A DNA stretch of 64,000 nt from Halichondria panicea (lineage: Eukaryota > Porifera > Demospongiae > Suberitida > Halichondriidae), in contig NC_087377.1 of NCBI RefSeq assembly GCF_963675165.1, positions 10,464,632-10,528,631 of the forward strand, read 5' to 3'. Both the position numbers and the translations under genes were made by a program. The notes under the pieces are model-generated. The model searched no databases. It saw nothing but the letters and a program-made list of their open reading frames with translations, and was not told the DNA's origin. Shown piece by piece: positions 1-13,865 of this stretch (the stretch's first letter is position 1; the number at the start of each line of letters is the position of its first letter).

Positions 1-1088
1 TTATGACGGATTTTTTATGAGAATAATAGGCACATTTTCAAGAATTAAAGAAGGCAAAATAATTATTTATCAGCTAGGGCCTATAATCAGATTGTCCTGG
101 AGCTAGGAGATTCAATTACGAGAATGCCTTATGACGTGCAAGTATTATTATTTTATGCAATGCATACTACAAATCCCTTATTTTTATTAGCATATAAACG
201 ATTAACATTTCATGCAAGCTCTATGTGATAGCTATAATTATATCTAGGTCATGCGGCGGTAGTATGTGTATTTAGAAAATGCTTGTAGTAATACTGCAAT
301 CTGATAGGTCACTGAGAGGTCCATTATTTCACTTATGGACCTGAGGTCTTCTAAGTAGGTCTATTATACTGATTATGCCTACAGGCAAGATGATGTCAAG
401 ATTAACTTGTATGGAACATGGCAACATCACACAGTTTATGTTGAAGTCATAGTAACGATGATACAGTGCATCATTAAAAATTAAAGTTTTGCGTTCTGCA
501 GTGCCGCTTTGCAGCTACAATAGCTAGTGCTCTAGTGCAGAGCTAACTACTATGACAATAGCAACTTTTTATTTGCAATGCGTGATTCTCAAGAAACAGA
601 AACTGCCGGTGCCTTCATCAATGTGAGTTTTTTTATGTAGACTAGCCAGAGCAAAGCTTTAACGTTGCTTGAGGCTTGTAGAAACTCTTGGTTTCAGAGT
701 CTTCTTTGTGTTAATATAGCCTAGCTTGCTTAGCACTATTCTAAACCAGTTATAGGCCTCGTCAACGGTCACTATGGAGTTTTGAGACCCTCGCCCTTAG
801 TAGCACCCTCGCTACGCTCGAGATGCTACAGCCTCGGGCCTTCAGGTCTCAAAACCCCATAGAGACCTTGGACTCAGTCTATAACTATTATATAGGCACA
901 CTCAGTCAGAATTTATATGGTAAATTGGTAAAACTGCACATGCAGGCTATCTCAACCATCAACACATCACACATTCATAATTATAAAGAACACCAGTAGT
1001 ATAAAATTATAGGAAAAATAAACAGTTGTAAACTTTGATAACTGTATAATTATACATGCATACACATTCGCAATGTCCCTGTTTTAAT
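1..1088. other. Non-genic left edge with repeat fragments
   Basis: Positions 1-110 match, in inverse orientation, the interior of the 10.4-11.1 kb element. About 500-590 is a fragment of the GCGCATGCGC repeat family. 768-867 is a foldback (GTCACTATGGAGTTTTGAGA with an inverted partner ending CATAGAGAC). No gene seen; it is 3' of receptor A. Confidence 0.5.
768..867. repeat. CpG-containing foldback
   Basis: Inverted arms of about 20 bp flank a GC-richer loop (CCTCGCTACGCTCGAG). Probably a small MITE. Confidence 0.5.
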
Positions 1089-4000
1089 TTATAGCTCTGT
1101 TGCTAGCTGTTTGGTTTGGGTGATCTCATCATACAGATGGGGAGAGACGTGAGGTTTGTCTCCTGCCGTCTCATATGCTTCTGAATCATTTCTTTTTAAC
1201 TGAGACACAACAGAAAACGTTTCATTGTGATTTTTAATGCTGTAGTTATAATTTACTTCCTCAGCGCTTTTTTTGGAACCTGTACATGTGTGTGCATGCA
1301 TGATTGTGATGTCATAATTATGTTGTATACTTAAATAACACGTACGATACATTATATGCATTGAATTAATTCAGTTGTGCAATGTTTCACATTGTAATTG
1401 CTGGCAACCATTATTAAAAGGCATAAATTAATGTCTACAGTGCAGTTTATGTACCGTATTACTAGAATTTTTGCTAGAGTATCAAACATTTGCAAACTTT
1501 GCGATGGTTGACCAATTCGCAACAATCAAAACATAAATTATTAGTACAAGTAAATGTACACACGATCCTTGCCAGAACGCAACAGTTAGATCGCAAAGGG
1601 TCAAATTTTCTGCTGATTTGGCTCATTTGCAAAGGTTTTTCACCAGTAAAATATTCTAGTAATACGATACACGAAAATTTGGGGGAGGGGGAAAGTTTGT
1701 GCAAATAGTATGTGTAAAAATCATTTGACTGGTTCGGCCTTTGTACATTGATCTCACTCTCATTGACCAGTGGTATATTCCACTTTCCCAGTAACCATCA
1801 AACAATACCATGCCACTGCATAGGGCCACAATGAACCCCTACTGCCATGCTTAGCACATTATAAGGTGATTTGACATAAAATGAATAGTTTGTAGTGACA
1901 TGCAACATTAAAATACCGAGGCCAGTGCCCAGACTCAGAATTGTCTACTGCAGTGGCTGATACCATTAGGCAGTCTCACAATAAACTGCATTAACCTTTA
2001 GAAGGAACGAAAATGGATGCAGACGCTGAACTAGGCCTATAGACCGAGGCCTAGACAAACTCTTTTCCAAGCTTTCCTGCATGAAGATAAAAATACTTAG
2101 ACCGAACCAATAGACCCCACCCTCTAAGTAAATATGGAGGCGGAGCTGGCTACTGCATGCGCATATATAGCTTTCAAAGGAGGAGCTGGAGCTGGGCGAG
2201 CTAGCAACAACAGGACAAGGCCAAGGAGTGATAAGACTCTTTGCACTTGTTGTACCTGGCTCAAAGCGTATGAAATGAGATCGTCTACAAGCAGCATAAA
2301 TAGTATCCCATGCACCTCCAAGCAAGTGCGTGCATCTGCACCTCGTTGACAAACGATGCAGGAGAAATGGAGAAGAGTGTATTCCTATATAATAGTATAC
2401 AACTGCAGATATACAACAGCATGGTGCGAGTACAGATTGAACAGCCATGCATGGGGGTGTTATTCCAACATATGCATCATGCAATTGAGTGGCCTGACAT
2501 TCGAGGAAATGTCCAAAAACCTGTTTGCTTCATTTTTTAGAATAACAGCTAAGAATTTATGTTTCCAAACTTTAACTTCAGCATCTGAAACATCTTCTAA
2601 CAAGAACTTATACTATGTTATTACCCAAAACAAGTTTCTTCATTGTCATAAAGTTATAATTGTGGTGTGAACTTGAACATTACAGGTTTATGAGAATTTA
2701 TTTACTGATTCAGTCCGTATCCTAGGTGATGTCCAGTAATTATTGACCGATTGCCTAGTAATTAATAACCTCAGCCTCGGGCTACGCCCTCGGTATTGGT
2801 TGTTTATAAACCATAATTAGTAGTCAACCCTTAGGTTAGGTTAATATGGGATATAAAACTCAGTACTGACCAATCAGATTGCTGGATTCTGAGCTAATAA
2901 ATAACGAAGAAAGTGCATGGTGCCCCATTTTTTTATAGATAAAGTCTCATTTATGTGTGGTTTGTATATGCACACTAGCACGTCCCATGTATAATTAAGT
3001 ACACGATAATAATTATTGTATGATGTACGGGTAAAATTATAACCTATCGTTCTGCATGCAAGCTTTGCATACCTCCATAGCGTCTTTTTCTCTTGTACAA
3101 CAGCAGTATCACCACCACGAAAACCACAAGCACCATGGTAACCACAATAACAGCTATCGTAACACCACCGATCAGTACAGGGATGTTTACACCACCTGCA
3201 TAGAAAGAAGATAAGTAACAGATACGTAACAAGTATCAATGCGATGGGGAAATGATCAGCAGTCATTCGTTGAAAACAAAATACAGTAAAGTCTTATATA
3301 AAATAAAGGACGTACTCCGAATTGACAATTAAAAGAGGATGCTGTTTGTTGGGACGTAAAAATTAAGAGTAAAAATTTTTTGGACGAGCGGAGGAAGTTA
3401 AAACGGTGCATTGAAAAGCAATGGAATGGTATACAAACCACAAACAGAGGTTCAAACAACAGTTGAATACCAGTATATAGAAAGAGTATCGAACTTACTA
3501 TACGAGTGCAGTAACACTGTTGTGCTAAACTGCACCAACTTGCGGAGTAGCGTCACAATGAGTCATATCGATCGCGTCATGCAGCTCATGCTATGTCATG
3601 TTACTTTCCATGCACACAGTGTTACTGTACTCATATAGTAAGTTCGACACTCATTATGTACTCATGGTAATACTGATCATGAATATATTCAAAGCACCTT
3701 GGAGCACATGCATGCAACAACGTTAGTTATTATGTGCTTATTGTAGGTACAAAAATGGAGTAAGTGTTGGATGTGCACATAATCAATATATATATTACCT
3801 GGATTCTCTGGGTCTGTCACTGAAGAGTTGAGGAGAGGGAATTGGTAATCGGTACCTACATGGTAATATGAACAAATGAGGTAAATAAAACAGATAGAAA
3901 AATGAAAGCACCACGGGTGCTGATGCCTCACTCAGTGGAGGCGTCAAATCTTACTAATGAAGCTAATGCACCATAGATAAAGCTAAATTAAATATACACA

Positions 4001-7000
4001 CAGGTATACAGTTGAATACATTTTACATTTTGCATGTGCTCTTGCATGGAATATCGTATTACTAGAATATTTTGCTGCTGAAAAACCTTTGCAAGTGAGC
4101 CAAATCAGCAGAAAATTTGACCCTTTGCTATCTAACTATTGCGTTCTGGCAAGGATTGTGTGAGTAGTAATAATTATAATTTAGGTTTTGCGGATTTTAT
4201 TTTTGCAAATTGATCAACCATCGCAAAGTTCGCAAATGTTTGATGCTCGCAAAACATTCTAGTAATACCGTAGTTGTGATGTTGGAGGTTTAAAGAACGA
4301 GTAGACTTTAGTATTAGTGCAACCAGTAGGTTAGTACAACCAGTAGGTTGTACATAGGATTGACAGTGCAGTTGTGTGTGCTTTCAATTATTGCACAAAT
4401 TTAGACAATACTCGCCTTTTATTGGCTCTATCCAAGTTCCATACTTATTGAGTTAAAAATCACATGACATATACGATTCGCATTTTTCATTGGCTCTATC
4501 CAAATTCTGATAGAGCACACGGAAAAATGCTGCAAGAGTCTCCACACCTAATCCCAGCTCTCCTTGATTTTGCCCCCGAGAGATTATAGGGTCTGGCCCC
4601 AACCCAGACTAAGCATCTTTGCAGTTCTTTCCTCACTGTTGCAGCTACTAATAGCTAGCATTCTAGTGCAGAGGTAACTACTAGGTAAAGCAGCAACACT
4701 GTATGGACAAGTTTTGCTACACACTATTCTGCATGGCATTCCAAGTAAGCAAAACTAGGTATAACTCAGAAATGAGGCATTACTTGCAATTCCATGCACA
4801 AACACACTATATACCACCTTGGGCACACCAAGGCATTCCATTATGACCACCTAATTACCTATGTTCTAACAGGGAAACGTGTAAGTAGAGTAAGTATAAA
4901 TCGAGGGACGGGAAACCGGCCAGGACCACTCCTGCTGCCTCTAAAAGCAGTAGCCCGGCCTATACTGTCTTATGCAGTGTAGCCCTATACTGTTGTATGG
5001 TACCTTGCATGCACAACAAATTAAAGAGCAACAAGTATATTGTAGCTATGAACTTTAATTGTACAATCAAGGGGAAGGCACTGATCAGAACTATAATGTT
5101 TATTTGCATTGGGACCTGAGCGCATGGTATTAATGCCTTAATATTGTGTTTAGCCTATCTCCCCAAAGATCATTAAGAGTGATTCTACTTATAATCTTAG
5201 ACCATTATAACTGCTACTTACTGAATGTGACGTTGGTTGATGTACTTCCAGCAATGTTACTGACTGTCACCACAATAGTATAGGAGTGGTTGAGCATAAG
5301 GATAGAGTTCACTTCTATTGTGAGGGGCTGGATGGTGTCACTGGTTGTGTAAGCTGTCTCTGATCCAAGTTTGAACTCGTCTCCAATGGTGGTATGTCCG
5401 TATAGCCACACTTGATATGACCCGGCTTGGTACGAGCAGACATTAGGCAACTGTAAATGCATGTGAGGAAATTCTAAATAGTAAAGATGGAGCATGGTTA
5501 TAAGCCATAATACTAGTCAACCAGTCAATAACTATAATAACGTAGCACGGTTTGAAAACATTAAGCAATGCATACAGGTGACACTTAATACGTACAGCTT
5601 TCCCGCATGGTTACAGTACCACAGGTAATTCGATATTAGGTATCACGTACGTACCTTGAACCTGATGGTATACATTGGACTGCCGTACTTTGTATAAGTG
5701 ACCTTGCATGTATTGCAATCCATCAGCTCAAATTGTGCAGGTGCTGCATTGCGCAATAATGTGAGTGCTTTATAGTCTTAGAAGTATATAGAGCATCTCA
5801 ATAAAGCAGAGTTAACTTTTACAGCAACTTCTGATTACTATTATATAGATGTACAAAATTAATATTGTTTTAACACTGTGCAAACTGAGAGCACGTGAAA
5901 AATCAATTAAAAGTCAGATACATCTCTAGGAGAGTGAACCTAAAGTGTTTGGAATGTTTCCTTCCTAGGTTGGCATGCCTATACACTTATAGTAATCAGT
6001 TTTTAATTGACTGCTAATCTAATTGGCTACTATAGCATACACTTTTCCGTCTATACAGTCTACTTGAAACATTCTAAGATCCATTGGTTATAGCTCTAGT
6101 GTTTTAGCTAGAAACAGTGCATGCCTATAATTATACTTATTATAAGTAGAGTTTACTCCTTATGCATATTCCTTTGATGTATGTATAATAAATTACACAG
6201 CTTCCATAGGCCTGTAAATTGATCTAATATAGATGTACATGTAATTATAACGCAGACAGGAAGGAGGTACACTGTGGTATAAACTTCAAGCCACTACTAA
6301 GGTACTTGTATTGAGCCGCAGGAAGTTGTGATTGTGTCTTGTGTGTACAATGAGAATTATTTCCCGACATATAGATGATTATGGGCGTCTTTATAGGTGA
6401 CAATCAATTAATGCTAATACGAGTTAACTTTAAATACGCTCTTATAATATTGCTGAAACCTCACAGCTGCATGCATGCACCTCACTCACGTATAGGGAAT
6501 CCCCCTGTGACTTGTCCTACTTGCCCCTCCCCGATGTCGCTACTAGCTGTCACGTTCACCACCAGCACATCACATCCTCCCACCCCACTCAGCGGGAAGC
6601 TCGTCTCGTTGCTATGCCAATAGAGTGTAGTACCTTCATTGGTGTTGGTGAGGGTGATGTTGTAGTGTGTGATGGAGTGGTTGGTCCAGGTGAAGGGCGG
6701 AGGCCAGCTCACGTGGAGGAGGGTGCTGTTGACAGCTGTTATCACCGGCTCAGGAGGGGAGGGGGGTCCTGTAAGAACCAATAATTATACATTCATTAAA
6801 TAATTCGAAGCGTTGTCTTTTAAAAACCAGTAAGCCGCCTTAGCAACACTTATCAACCGCTTTATTATTGATACTGGTAAGTTTAACTTATTCGCAAAAA
6901 CGTTGTGTCCCAGTATAAATGTATGGGCTCTGACATTTTAGTTGCCTTTTGTGGTAGGAATTAAGCCTGACAAATGAGCTCATGCCTCTCTGTGAGAAAA

Positions 7001-9133
7001 ATACTGCCGGCTGCACCTAAGCGCTCTACATTGATTCAGTTCTGTACCGCTAAAACCCTCAAAAAGTCCGAGTAACTAAAATCGATGCAGCACATAAATT
7101 ATATAGAAGACGTGCCTACTATAATATTATACAAAGCCAGTATAGAAAGTACCGCGGGTGCTGATGCCTCGGTGGAGATGCCAAAGCTATACATAACATA
7201 AAGCTATACCTATGTATACTAATATAGCTTTTATACACACATTATTTTATCATGATGCGTTAATTAATTCTGCTGCATGCAGGCAAAATCCAGAATCACA
7301 GGGAAACTCAAAGAGCGGGTAATGATTGTTGTTAAAAACGATGGATGCCAACAGTTCAAGTCTAAAAATTAATGGCTGCATCATGTCAGCAGAGCCTGCA
7401 GCTCTCTTCTCACTCTTGCAGCTATCAATAGCTAGCGTTCTAGTGCGGAGGATCTGTGTACTCTAGCTCACTCTTTGCAACTTTCAACTAAGTGGGTGTG
7501 GCTTAGAGCAGCCACGTCACAGGATACTTCTGAAGCTGAAGAGTAAGATATGACTTCATGCGCATTTATGCTACTATGTATGTCGATATAGTCATAACCA
7601 CACTGATTGGGCTTGACCTTTTTTTTGTGAAAATTTTGCCCCCCCCCTTTTTCTGGATCCGCCCCTGGGTCAAGTATACAATGTCAAAACATTGTCTGTA
7701 TAATTATGCCGTGGTGCGCATGCGCAAGCGAGGTGTACAGTAGTGTGTTGTGTGTGTCTGTCTGTGTGTCTGTGTATAGATTGCTATATACAGCTGCTCA
7801 AGAATCAATAAAGTGCAAGTATAAGAGTTTCTATAGGCTTCTAGTCGTGCTTTCAATTCATGAATTGCAAAATAATGCTTTGTTCTCGAATTATGCCTAC
7901 TTGCTATTGCAGCATTTTCATAACTTGTTCACCGAGTGTTGCTACTCTATACTTATTCGAGCGAATCTGCAGTGATCACTGGTCTTCTAGCAAGACAGGG
8001 GGGAGGGCACGTGCCTCTTGTGCCATGCACTGGATCCGCCACTGCTTGTTGTTTAATTAAACTTCATGGACAATGTATGCATGTTATTACTGATGTTAAA
8101 CTATAGCTATCCAATAGCTGCTTATTGTTCTTATCAATACAACTTGATCTACACTAGACTATAGTATTGCATTCAATAGCACAATAAGTCAGGATTTTTG
8201 ATACTCTATATATAGTCTCAATCTAACAATGGGATCTAAACTGAAGACTTGGCGGCCGGTGCATGTTGTGGCATAATTATGACCATTTTTAGTAAGAATG
8301 TCTTATTAACAGTTGTACATTATGCCGCACACAAAGCTCCATGGCGCGCCAACTCTGTGGTGCTGTGCTCAACGTGCATGGACAGTGTGTGGATCTGTTC
8401 ACATGCATGTGTGCATGTAGTTCGTGGGAATTAAATCAATCATGCATAATGCATGTATAATAATACCTGTATAATATTATATGACGCTTAAAACAGACTA
8501 ACCTAGAACTGTCAGACTTCCATGATAGCTGAATGCACTTGCAAGTCCATCATCAGCATGTCGTACAACAATAGTGTTATTCATATCCATTCTCGCCGGT
8601 ATTGTTAGAGAGTTTTCTGTATCATTCAAAACAATTCCCAATTGACGAATGTTAGCAGCGTCGCTGGGACTAGAAGAGGCGTAACGGGTGCCACTAGCCA
8701 AAACAACAATCCACGATAGTTCAATATAAGGAGATGTGTCGCTGAAGGTTGAATAGAAGGTAACATTCTCTCCAAGGACCACAGTGAAGTTTCCAGGGTG
8801 TGGTGTGAACGTGCCTTCCAAGTCTGCATGCACGTATACACAGCATCAGTACATGCATACATGCAGTATATAGATACAAGTTTGAGTGCAAGCGTTGCAA
8901 CGTATATTCATATTATAATTATTGCCAAAATTACATAGCTTTTCATTTTCAGTATAAAAAAATTATTAAAGTCACTGAAACATGATTTTTGCGGCATTTC
9001 AAATGGAAGTATTTGCTTCTTAGAAGCAACAATCATTAGACATACCAAACTGACTGAAACATGATGTAATGAACCCAAGAAGCAATAATATTATGACACC
9101 AGCTTTAGAAAGGGATACTGCAAACAACTTCAT
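1089..9133 (-). CDS. Receptor A: Ig/FN3 type I membrane receptor, 8 coding exons
   Basis: Predicted cell-surface receptor of 458 residues. Coding exons, minus strand: 9133-9046, 8823-8503, 6768-6490, 5743-5655, 5450-5222, 3855-3799, 3195-3073, 1279-1089. All introns are GT-AG and the sum (1377 nt) is divisible by three. Residues 1-27 are a signal peptide; 30-136 an Ig-like domain lacking the usual cysteine pair; 137-229 an FN3 domain (PPSPPEP start, SWPPP motif); 230-335 a second FN3-like domain with cysteines; 336-354 a linker (TDYQFPLL); about 360-387 the membrane helix, followed by basic YKRKRRYG; 396-458 the cytoplasmic tail with YETA and YDEI. Many N-x-S/T sites lie outside. A noncoding first exon probably ends at a donor at 9659 and joins 9144. 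The ectodomain is a close copy of receptor B; the tail is different. Domain calls are from the sequence. The ligand is unknown, and an undetected extra phase-1 exon is possible. Confidence 0.8.
7143..7975. repeat. Two partial GCGCATGCGC repeats in receptor A intron
   Basis: The left part (7143-7460) is the beginning of the family and the right part (7700-7975) its end in opposite orientation, so the two face each other. Together they account for several spurious open frames here. Confidence 0.55.
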
Positions 9134-9658
9134 CTGAATAAAACCTGCAAAAAGATATGCCGAAACATTAATTTTTGCAGTGCATGAACTGTGGGGTAAT
9201 GGTAAGATGTTGGTTGCTGCATTAACGACCCACCATAGTTATAGACTATCTGTGAATGATAACACAAATTGCTTATAGATCCTGTACGTATAATACAGTT
9301 TTTAGTGCGTAAAACATGTTATGTTACGGCCTGTTATCAATTATGCATGCATATATAGAGGGTTGTTTGAACAACATGCAGGCATGAGTGACAGTTACTA
9401 TATAATTATAGGCACTGCAGACTAGTATTATAAGGTAACATATTATTACAGCATCCAGCTGAAATTAGATGCATGTATATAAGAGGGGGCCGGCCCAGGT
9501 TTTAACCTATATAGTTATAATTATATAGCAGCCCCATGCATGGCTTATATACGTTATATATTGCATATATATATAGGGCTAGTATGAAGGCAGGTATATA
9601 CTGATACCTATATTAATCATTCAGCCAGACGGCCAGTAACAATTGAAAAAGAACTTAC

Positions 9659-9730
9659 CTACAAAACAACACAGCTCATCAAAATTCTGAGAATTCAGGA
9701 CAGAAAACTAAGTTCTTTGTTGGAGTGGCT
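9659..9730 (-). other. Probable noncoding first exon of receptor A
   Basis: The minus strand reads TTTTGTAG|GTAAGTTC, a strong donor ending at 9659. The signal-peptide exon has an acceptor (TTTTTGCAG) just before 9144, 11 nt upstream of the ATG. The block is repeated at about 18660-18745 in P2. The upstream limit is a guess. Confidence 0.5.
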
Positions 9731-10380
9731 TTTATTATAGATTATATAGAATCTAGTCAACTCTTCAATAAATACTGCATGCACCTGTCAAAAAATCAAC
9801 AGCTATTAAATTTCCCTCTATGGAATGTTAATGATTTTGCCATCCTAAAGCTATGAATAGATTTATTAGCTTGGTAATACTCCTAGATACTACTGCATGC
9901 AGTGAAGTTATCAGAAGGTTGACTGTAATACTGCCACCTTGCTTCCTTGCTTGCATTGATATTCACTTCAGTACACTAGATCTTTATTAAATTCACAAGC
10001 AAAGAGTCGATCACAAACACATATTATAATTATGCAGACAAGAAGTGTGACGTTAACGCCCTCTCGAAACGGGTACAGTGATTGATATATATTATGTGTC
10101 TGTTCTACCAATATAGCTAGCGTTCTAACTATAATTATAGTGCAGAGCTGACTACTATAATAAGTAGAGTATAGCAACACTCCATGAACAAGTTTTGCTA
10201 TGCACTCTTCTGAAAATACTGCATGGCATTCCAAGTTAATAATACAGAAGCTCTTTCTTGAGCAGCTGTAGCAGTCTATAGCTATACACAGACACACAAA
10301 CACACTACCATATACCTCGCTTGTGCATGCTGCGCACCTATGAATAATAACACTTACATATGTATGAACCACACAGTATA

Positions 10381-11140
10381 TAGGCCTGAGCTAATTATTC
10401 AATCTATTATTTAAATCTTTTATTCTCACTTTCCTTCCCTATTATTCAAGAAACTCTCACTAGGCCCTGATAATAAATTTTTCACTCATTGTTCTATTCT
10501 TAGAAAAATGTGCCTATTATTCTCATAAAAAATCCGATTATTCTCCAAAAAATGTGGCATAACAAAATTAAGACGTAGAAATAAACACAACACACAACTG
10601 ACTCAAGACATAATTAATATATCGTGTTATCTCGCTGAATTGAACTGATCCATAATTAGGTATTACTAAAAGGGCAGCTGATTCATGATTCACCTTCAGC
10701 CATTTTTTGCCATGAAAACATCGTTATGCAAGTAATGATCTTTACCAAAAATGGACATTGACGCCCAATTATTCTTTAGACACCTATTATGCTAAAATTA
10801 TTCCAAGCATAATTTTTCACGGCCTAACTCTCACCTATTATTCAAGTTTTTCAGTCTGTTTTTGACAATAATTTCTAACACATGGAAAAATTGGAATAAA
10901 CAGTATAAATTTGTCCTCTATATAGATCTCTTTCTTCCTACAGTGGATTGCAACCTTTCTCTTTCTTGTGAGATTTGATGTGCTTGAGGTAAGGCTTGAG
11001 GAGCTTTGAAGACTTCAAATTAAAAATTTTTAGATGATCTCCCTGTTTTTAGAGCCATTCTGAGCATGCGCAATAGTGTTTTGTGGTTAATTTTGCCTAT
11101 TATCCAAGATGCTGCCTATTATTCAATTAGCTCAGGCCTA
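10381..11140. mobile_element. 760-bp inverted-repeat element absent from the paralogous unit
   Basis: Ends TAGGCCTGAGCTAATT and AATTAGCTCAGGCCTA. ACCACACAG occurs just outside both ends (one side separated by TATAT). The duplicate unit near 19515 has a single ACCACACAG followed by the same downstream sequence, i.e. an empty site. A related fragment in the opposite orientation starts the window (about 1-110). Confidence 0.7.
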
Positions 11141-11449
11141 CCACACAGGTAACATTTTCCCCCTATATTGTGCCATTGCAGCACGTAAGATGATGGATTG
11201 CGATACACGCCGCTAAAATCTCTCATAATTGTGGTTTGTAATGCGTGATGCTAGCTCGACATGATCAATTGTATACAGTGATACCATGCATCATATACAC
11301 CTGTTAATTAAAGAGCGATCTAGTACATATCACCATCTCAAAAGGGAATGGATAATATCGATTCACTTAACACTCAAACGTGATAAAAATACATGTATTA
11401 TAATTATACTGAGGGGCACTGATTTGCACATGTTTTGCATATAATTATA

Positions 11450-13865
11450 CCTCTACGGCGTCGTCTTCTCTTACAGTCGCAGAGTTACCACGGACACAAC
11501 AAGCACCGTGGCGACCACAACAAAGACTAATACCACTAATCTGTACATGGGCATTCTCACTGCCTGTAAAGATTATGGTGATTTACCTACGTTTAACTAT
11601 CAATTATGGCTTGTTGTATACCTTACAAAATCATGCATATACAATTGGGATTGAAACACGTACAGCAGACAAGAATTTAAACTGTTGCAATATTATACAG
11701 TGATGAGCCATGAACTATAAATAAAGGACATCATTGTTTGGGAACAACCAATGACCAAATTATATAGACAGGATGTAGGTTTGTAGGGAAATGGGAAACA
11801 TGCAATTGGGACCTATTAATTTAACCTCCATTATAGAGGCTCTTTGTTTGGCTGGACTGTCCTTTGTACTGACGCCCAATTGTGTTAGCAATAATTGTAT
11901 GTTATATGCAAGTGTACAAACAGAGTTCAGTAACAGTTCATTCAAATTATTATCAGCTATGCTCTATATAGCTATTGGAGAGATTACAATGAGTCTATAC
12001 ATTTGGTATGAAACAGAGCATGTGAGGCAACGTCAGAATTACCTGTCATCAGTGGAATCCCTATATAAGCCTGTCACTGAGGAGGTGAGGACAAGGAATT
12101 GGTAATCTGTACCTATAGATACGGTATAGTAAACAACAATTCACATGAGGCCGGTAAAAAAATGACATGCATGGTAATTACGCCGGTATGTAGAGATCTA
12201 TATGGAGCCACCAAGGTTTCATGGCGACTGTGTATACCTGAAATATTAAAGTCCCAACAGGAAGGAGTTAAGCATATGGATAGTATAATTCTATGCACTG
12301 ACAACAGAAGAGACAGTAATGAGTATGAACCTCGTTATACATTCAAACAACGGGAACCCTTTAGCTATAATAACTAGAGCACTGAAGTGTAAACCCTCAG
12401 CGTTAATTTGAGGTTTAGTGAGTTTACAGCCTCGAGTCAAAGCCGTGTGTACATCTAGGTCAACGTGCAGGTTCAAGCATTTTAGCTTTTTAGATTTTGC
12501 TCGCTTTTATTCGACACCGAAGCTAACATATTCCTTGAAACAAACCTTAATTGATTGTTTACTGAATGTGAGTGACGTTGGTTGATGCACTGGTTGAGCA
12601 TATTAAAGGATAGACTCTACGTACCTCTATTGTGAGGGGCTAAGCCATCTCCAATCCGAGTTCAAACTCACCTCTATATATATAAGGTTAGTAGGTCTCA
12701 TGCACAGTTTGGTATGAGCAGACATTAAAATTAATGTGGAAATCCAAAAAAATAAATACAAATTAATTACAAAGTTTGTTATAAGCATTATAAGTGGTAA
12801 TATATAGGTGGTCTCCGTGATCGAGATGTGATACCATATAGTTTGACCAATAATCATTTAATAGACAATAATTACCTCCCAAGTAATATGAGCAATGCAG
12901 GTGGTATACAAGTGCCAAACTTTTTGGGTGAGAAATGAAACATTACCTCATACTGGTACTGTCACACAGATATAGCAATCGTAAATTATTGTTGGAATAA
13001 CGTACAAACCGCATAAGACACAAACAAGGAGGGAGAACAATGTGTAGTAATATTATATATTGCATGTGCAGCAGGATGTGCAACTCAATCAGTTTAACAT
13101 ACTCCTCTTTATAGGAGAAGTATAGACAATACTTTCCATTAATGTAAGCAGTTTCAAAATCACAAGTATAGCCCTCCAACAAACTCGAACAATGTCATCA
13201 CAAGTCCTGGATGCATGTATACATAATAATTATTATATTGACTGTATTTGGGCTCTTAATTGTCTGTATAGCATGTGTAATATTTCACAGGTGGGATGAT
13301 TGCTTGACTATATATAGCACTTTGCCGCTACTGAATTATTAGCTGTGACACAGCTAGTGTTGATAAATCATTTCCCTTACTCCTTTTTAGCTTTGTAAAT
13401 AGAAGACATTGTAGTGCTGAGACATGTGACTATTTTTATAATGGCAATTAAGATTAGGTAAACTGTGCTGTCCCTCGTTAACTGTATACAGTGGAATGTG
13501 TTCAAACAGGAAATGAACAAGGCTATACATTCAATGTCTGTATGATGCTTATTACATCATAAAATTATACAAGACTGTGTGATGCATACAAGACACCCAA
13601 TCAACTTAAAAGTTATCACGGTTTGCAAGCACATCTGCTGCATGTCGTTTAACAGTCAACATGCCCGGTGCATGATGGTGTTCATATATCCAATTCTCGT
13701 TTGCACTGTCAGATTGCATCATTCAAAACAATTCCCATGCAGTCTGCAAATTAGCCGGAGTATGAGTACGGGATAGTTTGATAATGTACCGCTGAAACTT
13801 AAATTTAGAAGATCGCATGCATGCATGCATTCTCAGTAACGTTTCCAGGGTGTGGTTTGATCATC
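11450..13865 (-). pseudogene. Decayed receptor copy P1
   Basis: Scattered minus-strand exon relics in receptor order: a membrane-helix exon at about 11452-11572 (frame broken inside the helix), a linker exon at about 12045-12112, the second FN3-like domain at about 12557-12730 (with deletions), and Ig-domain fragments at about 13685-13765 and 13840-13860. Each aligns by eye to the matching exon of receptors A and B. No signal-peptide or first FN3 exon was found. P1 lies head-to-head with g1. Confidence 0.75.

Noticed and set aside
1966-2484. 172-codon minus-strand frame
   Set aside because: No splice-compatible borders in receptor phase, no recognisable domain; treated as chance in the receptor A 3' intron.
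6512-6784. Plus-strand open frames over FN3 exons (also 35822-36205)
   Set aside because: Antisense shadows of the receptor FN3 exons.
12943-13182. Possible independent small secreted gene
   Set aside because: It is part of the repeated exon-like block and is broken in the sister copy at 21.5 kb.
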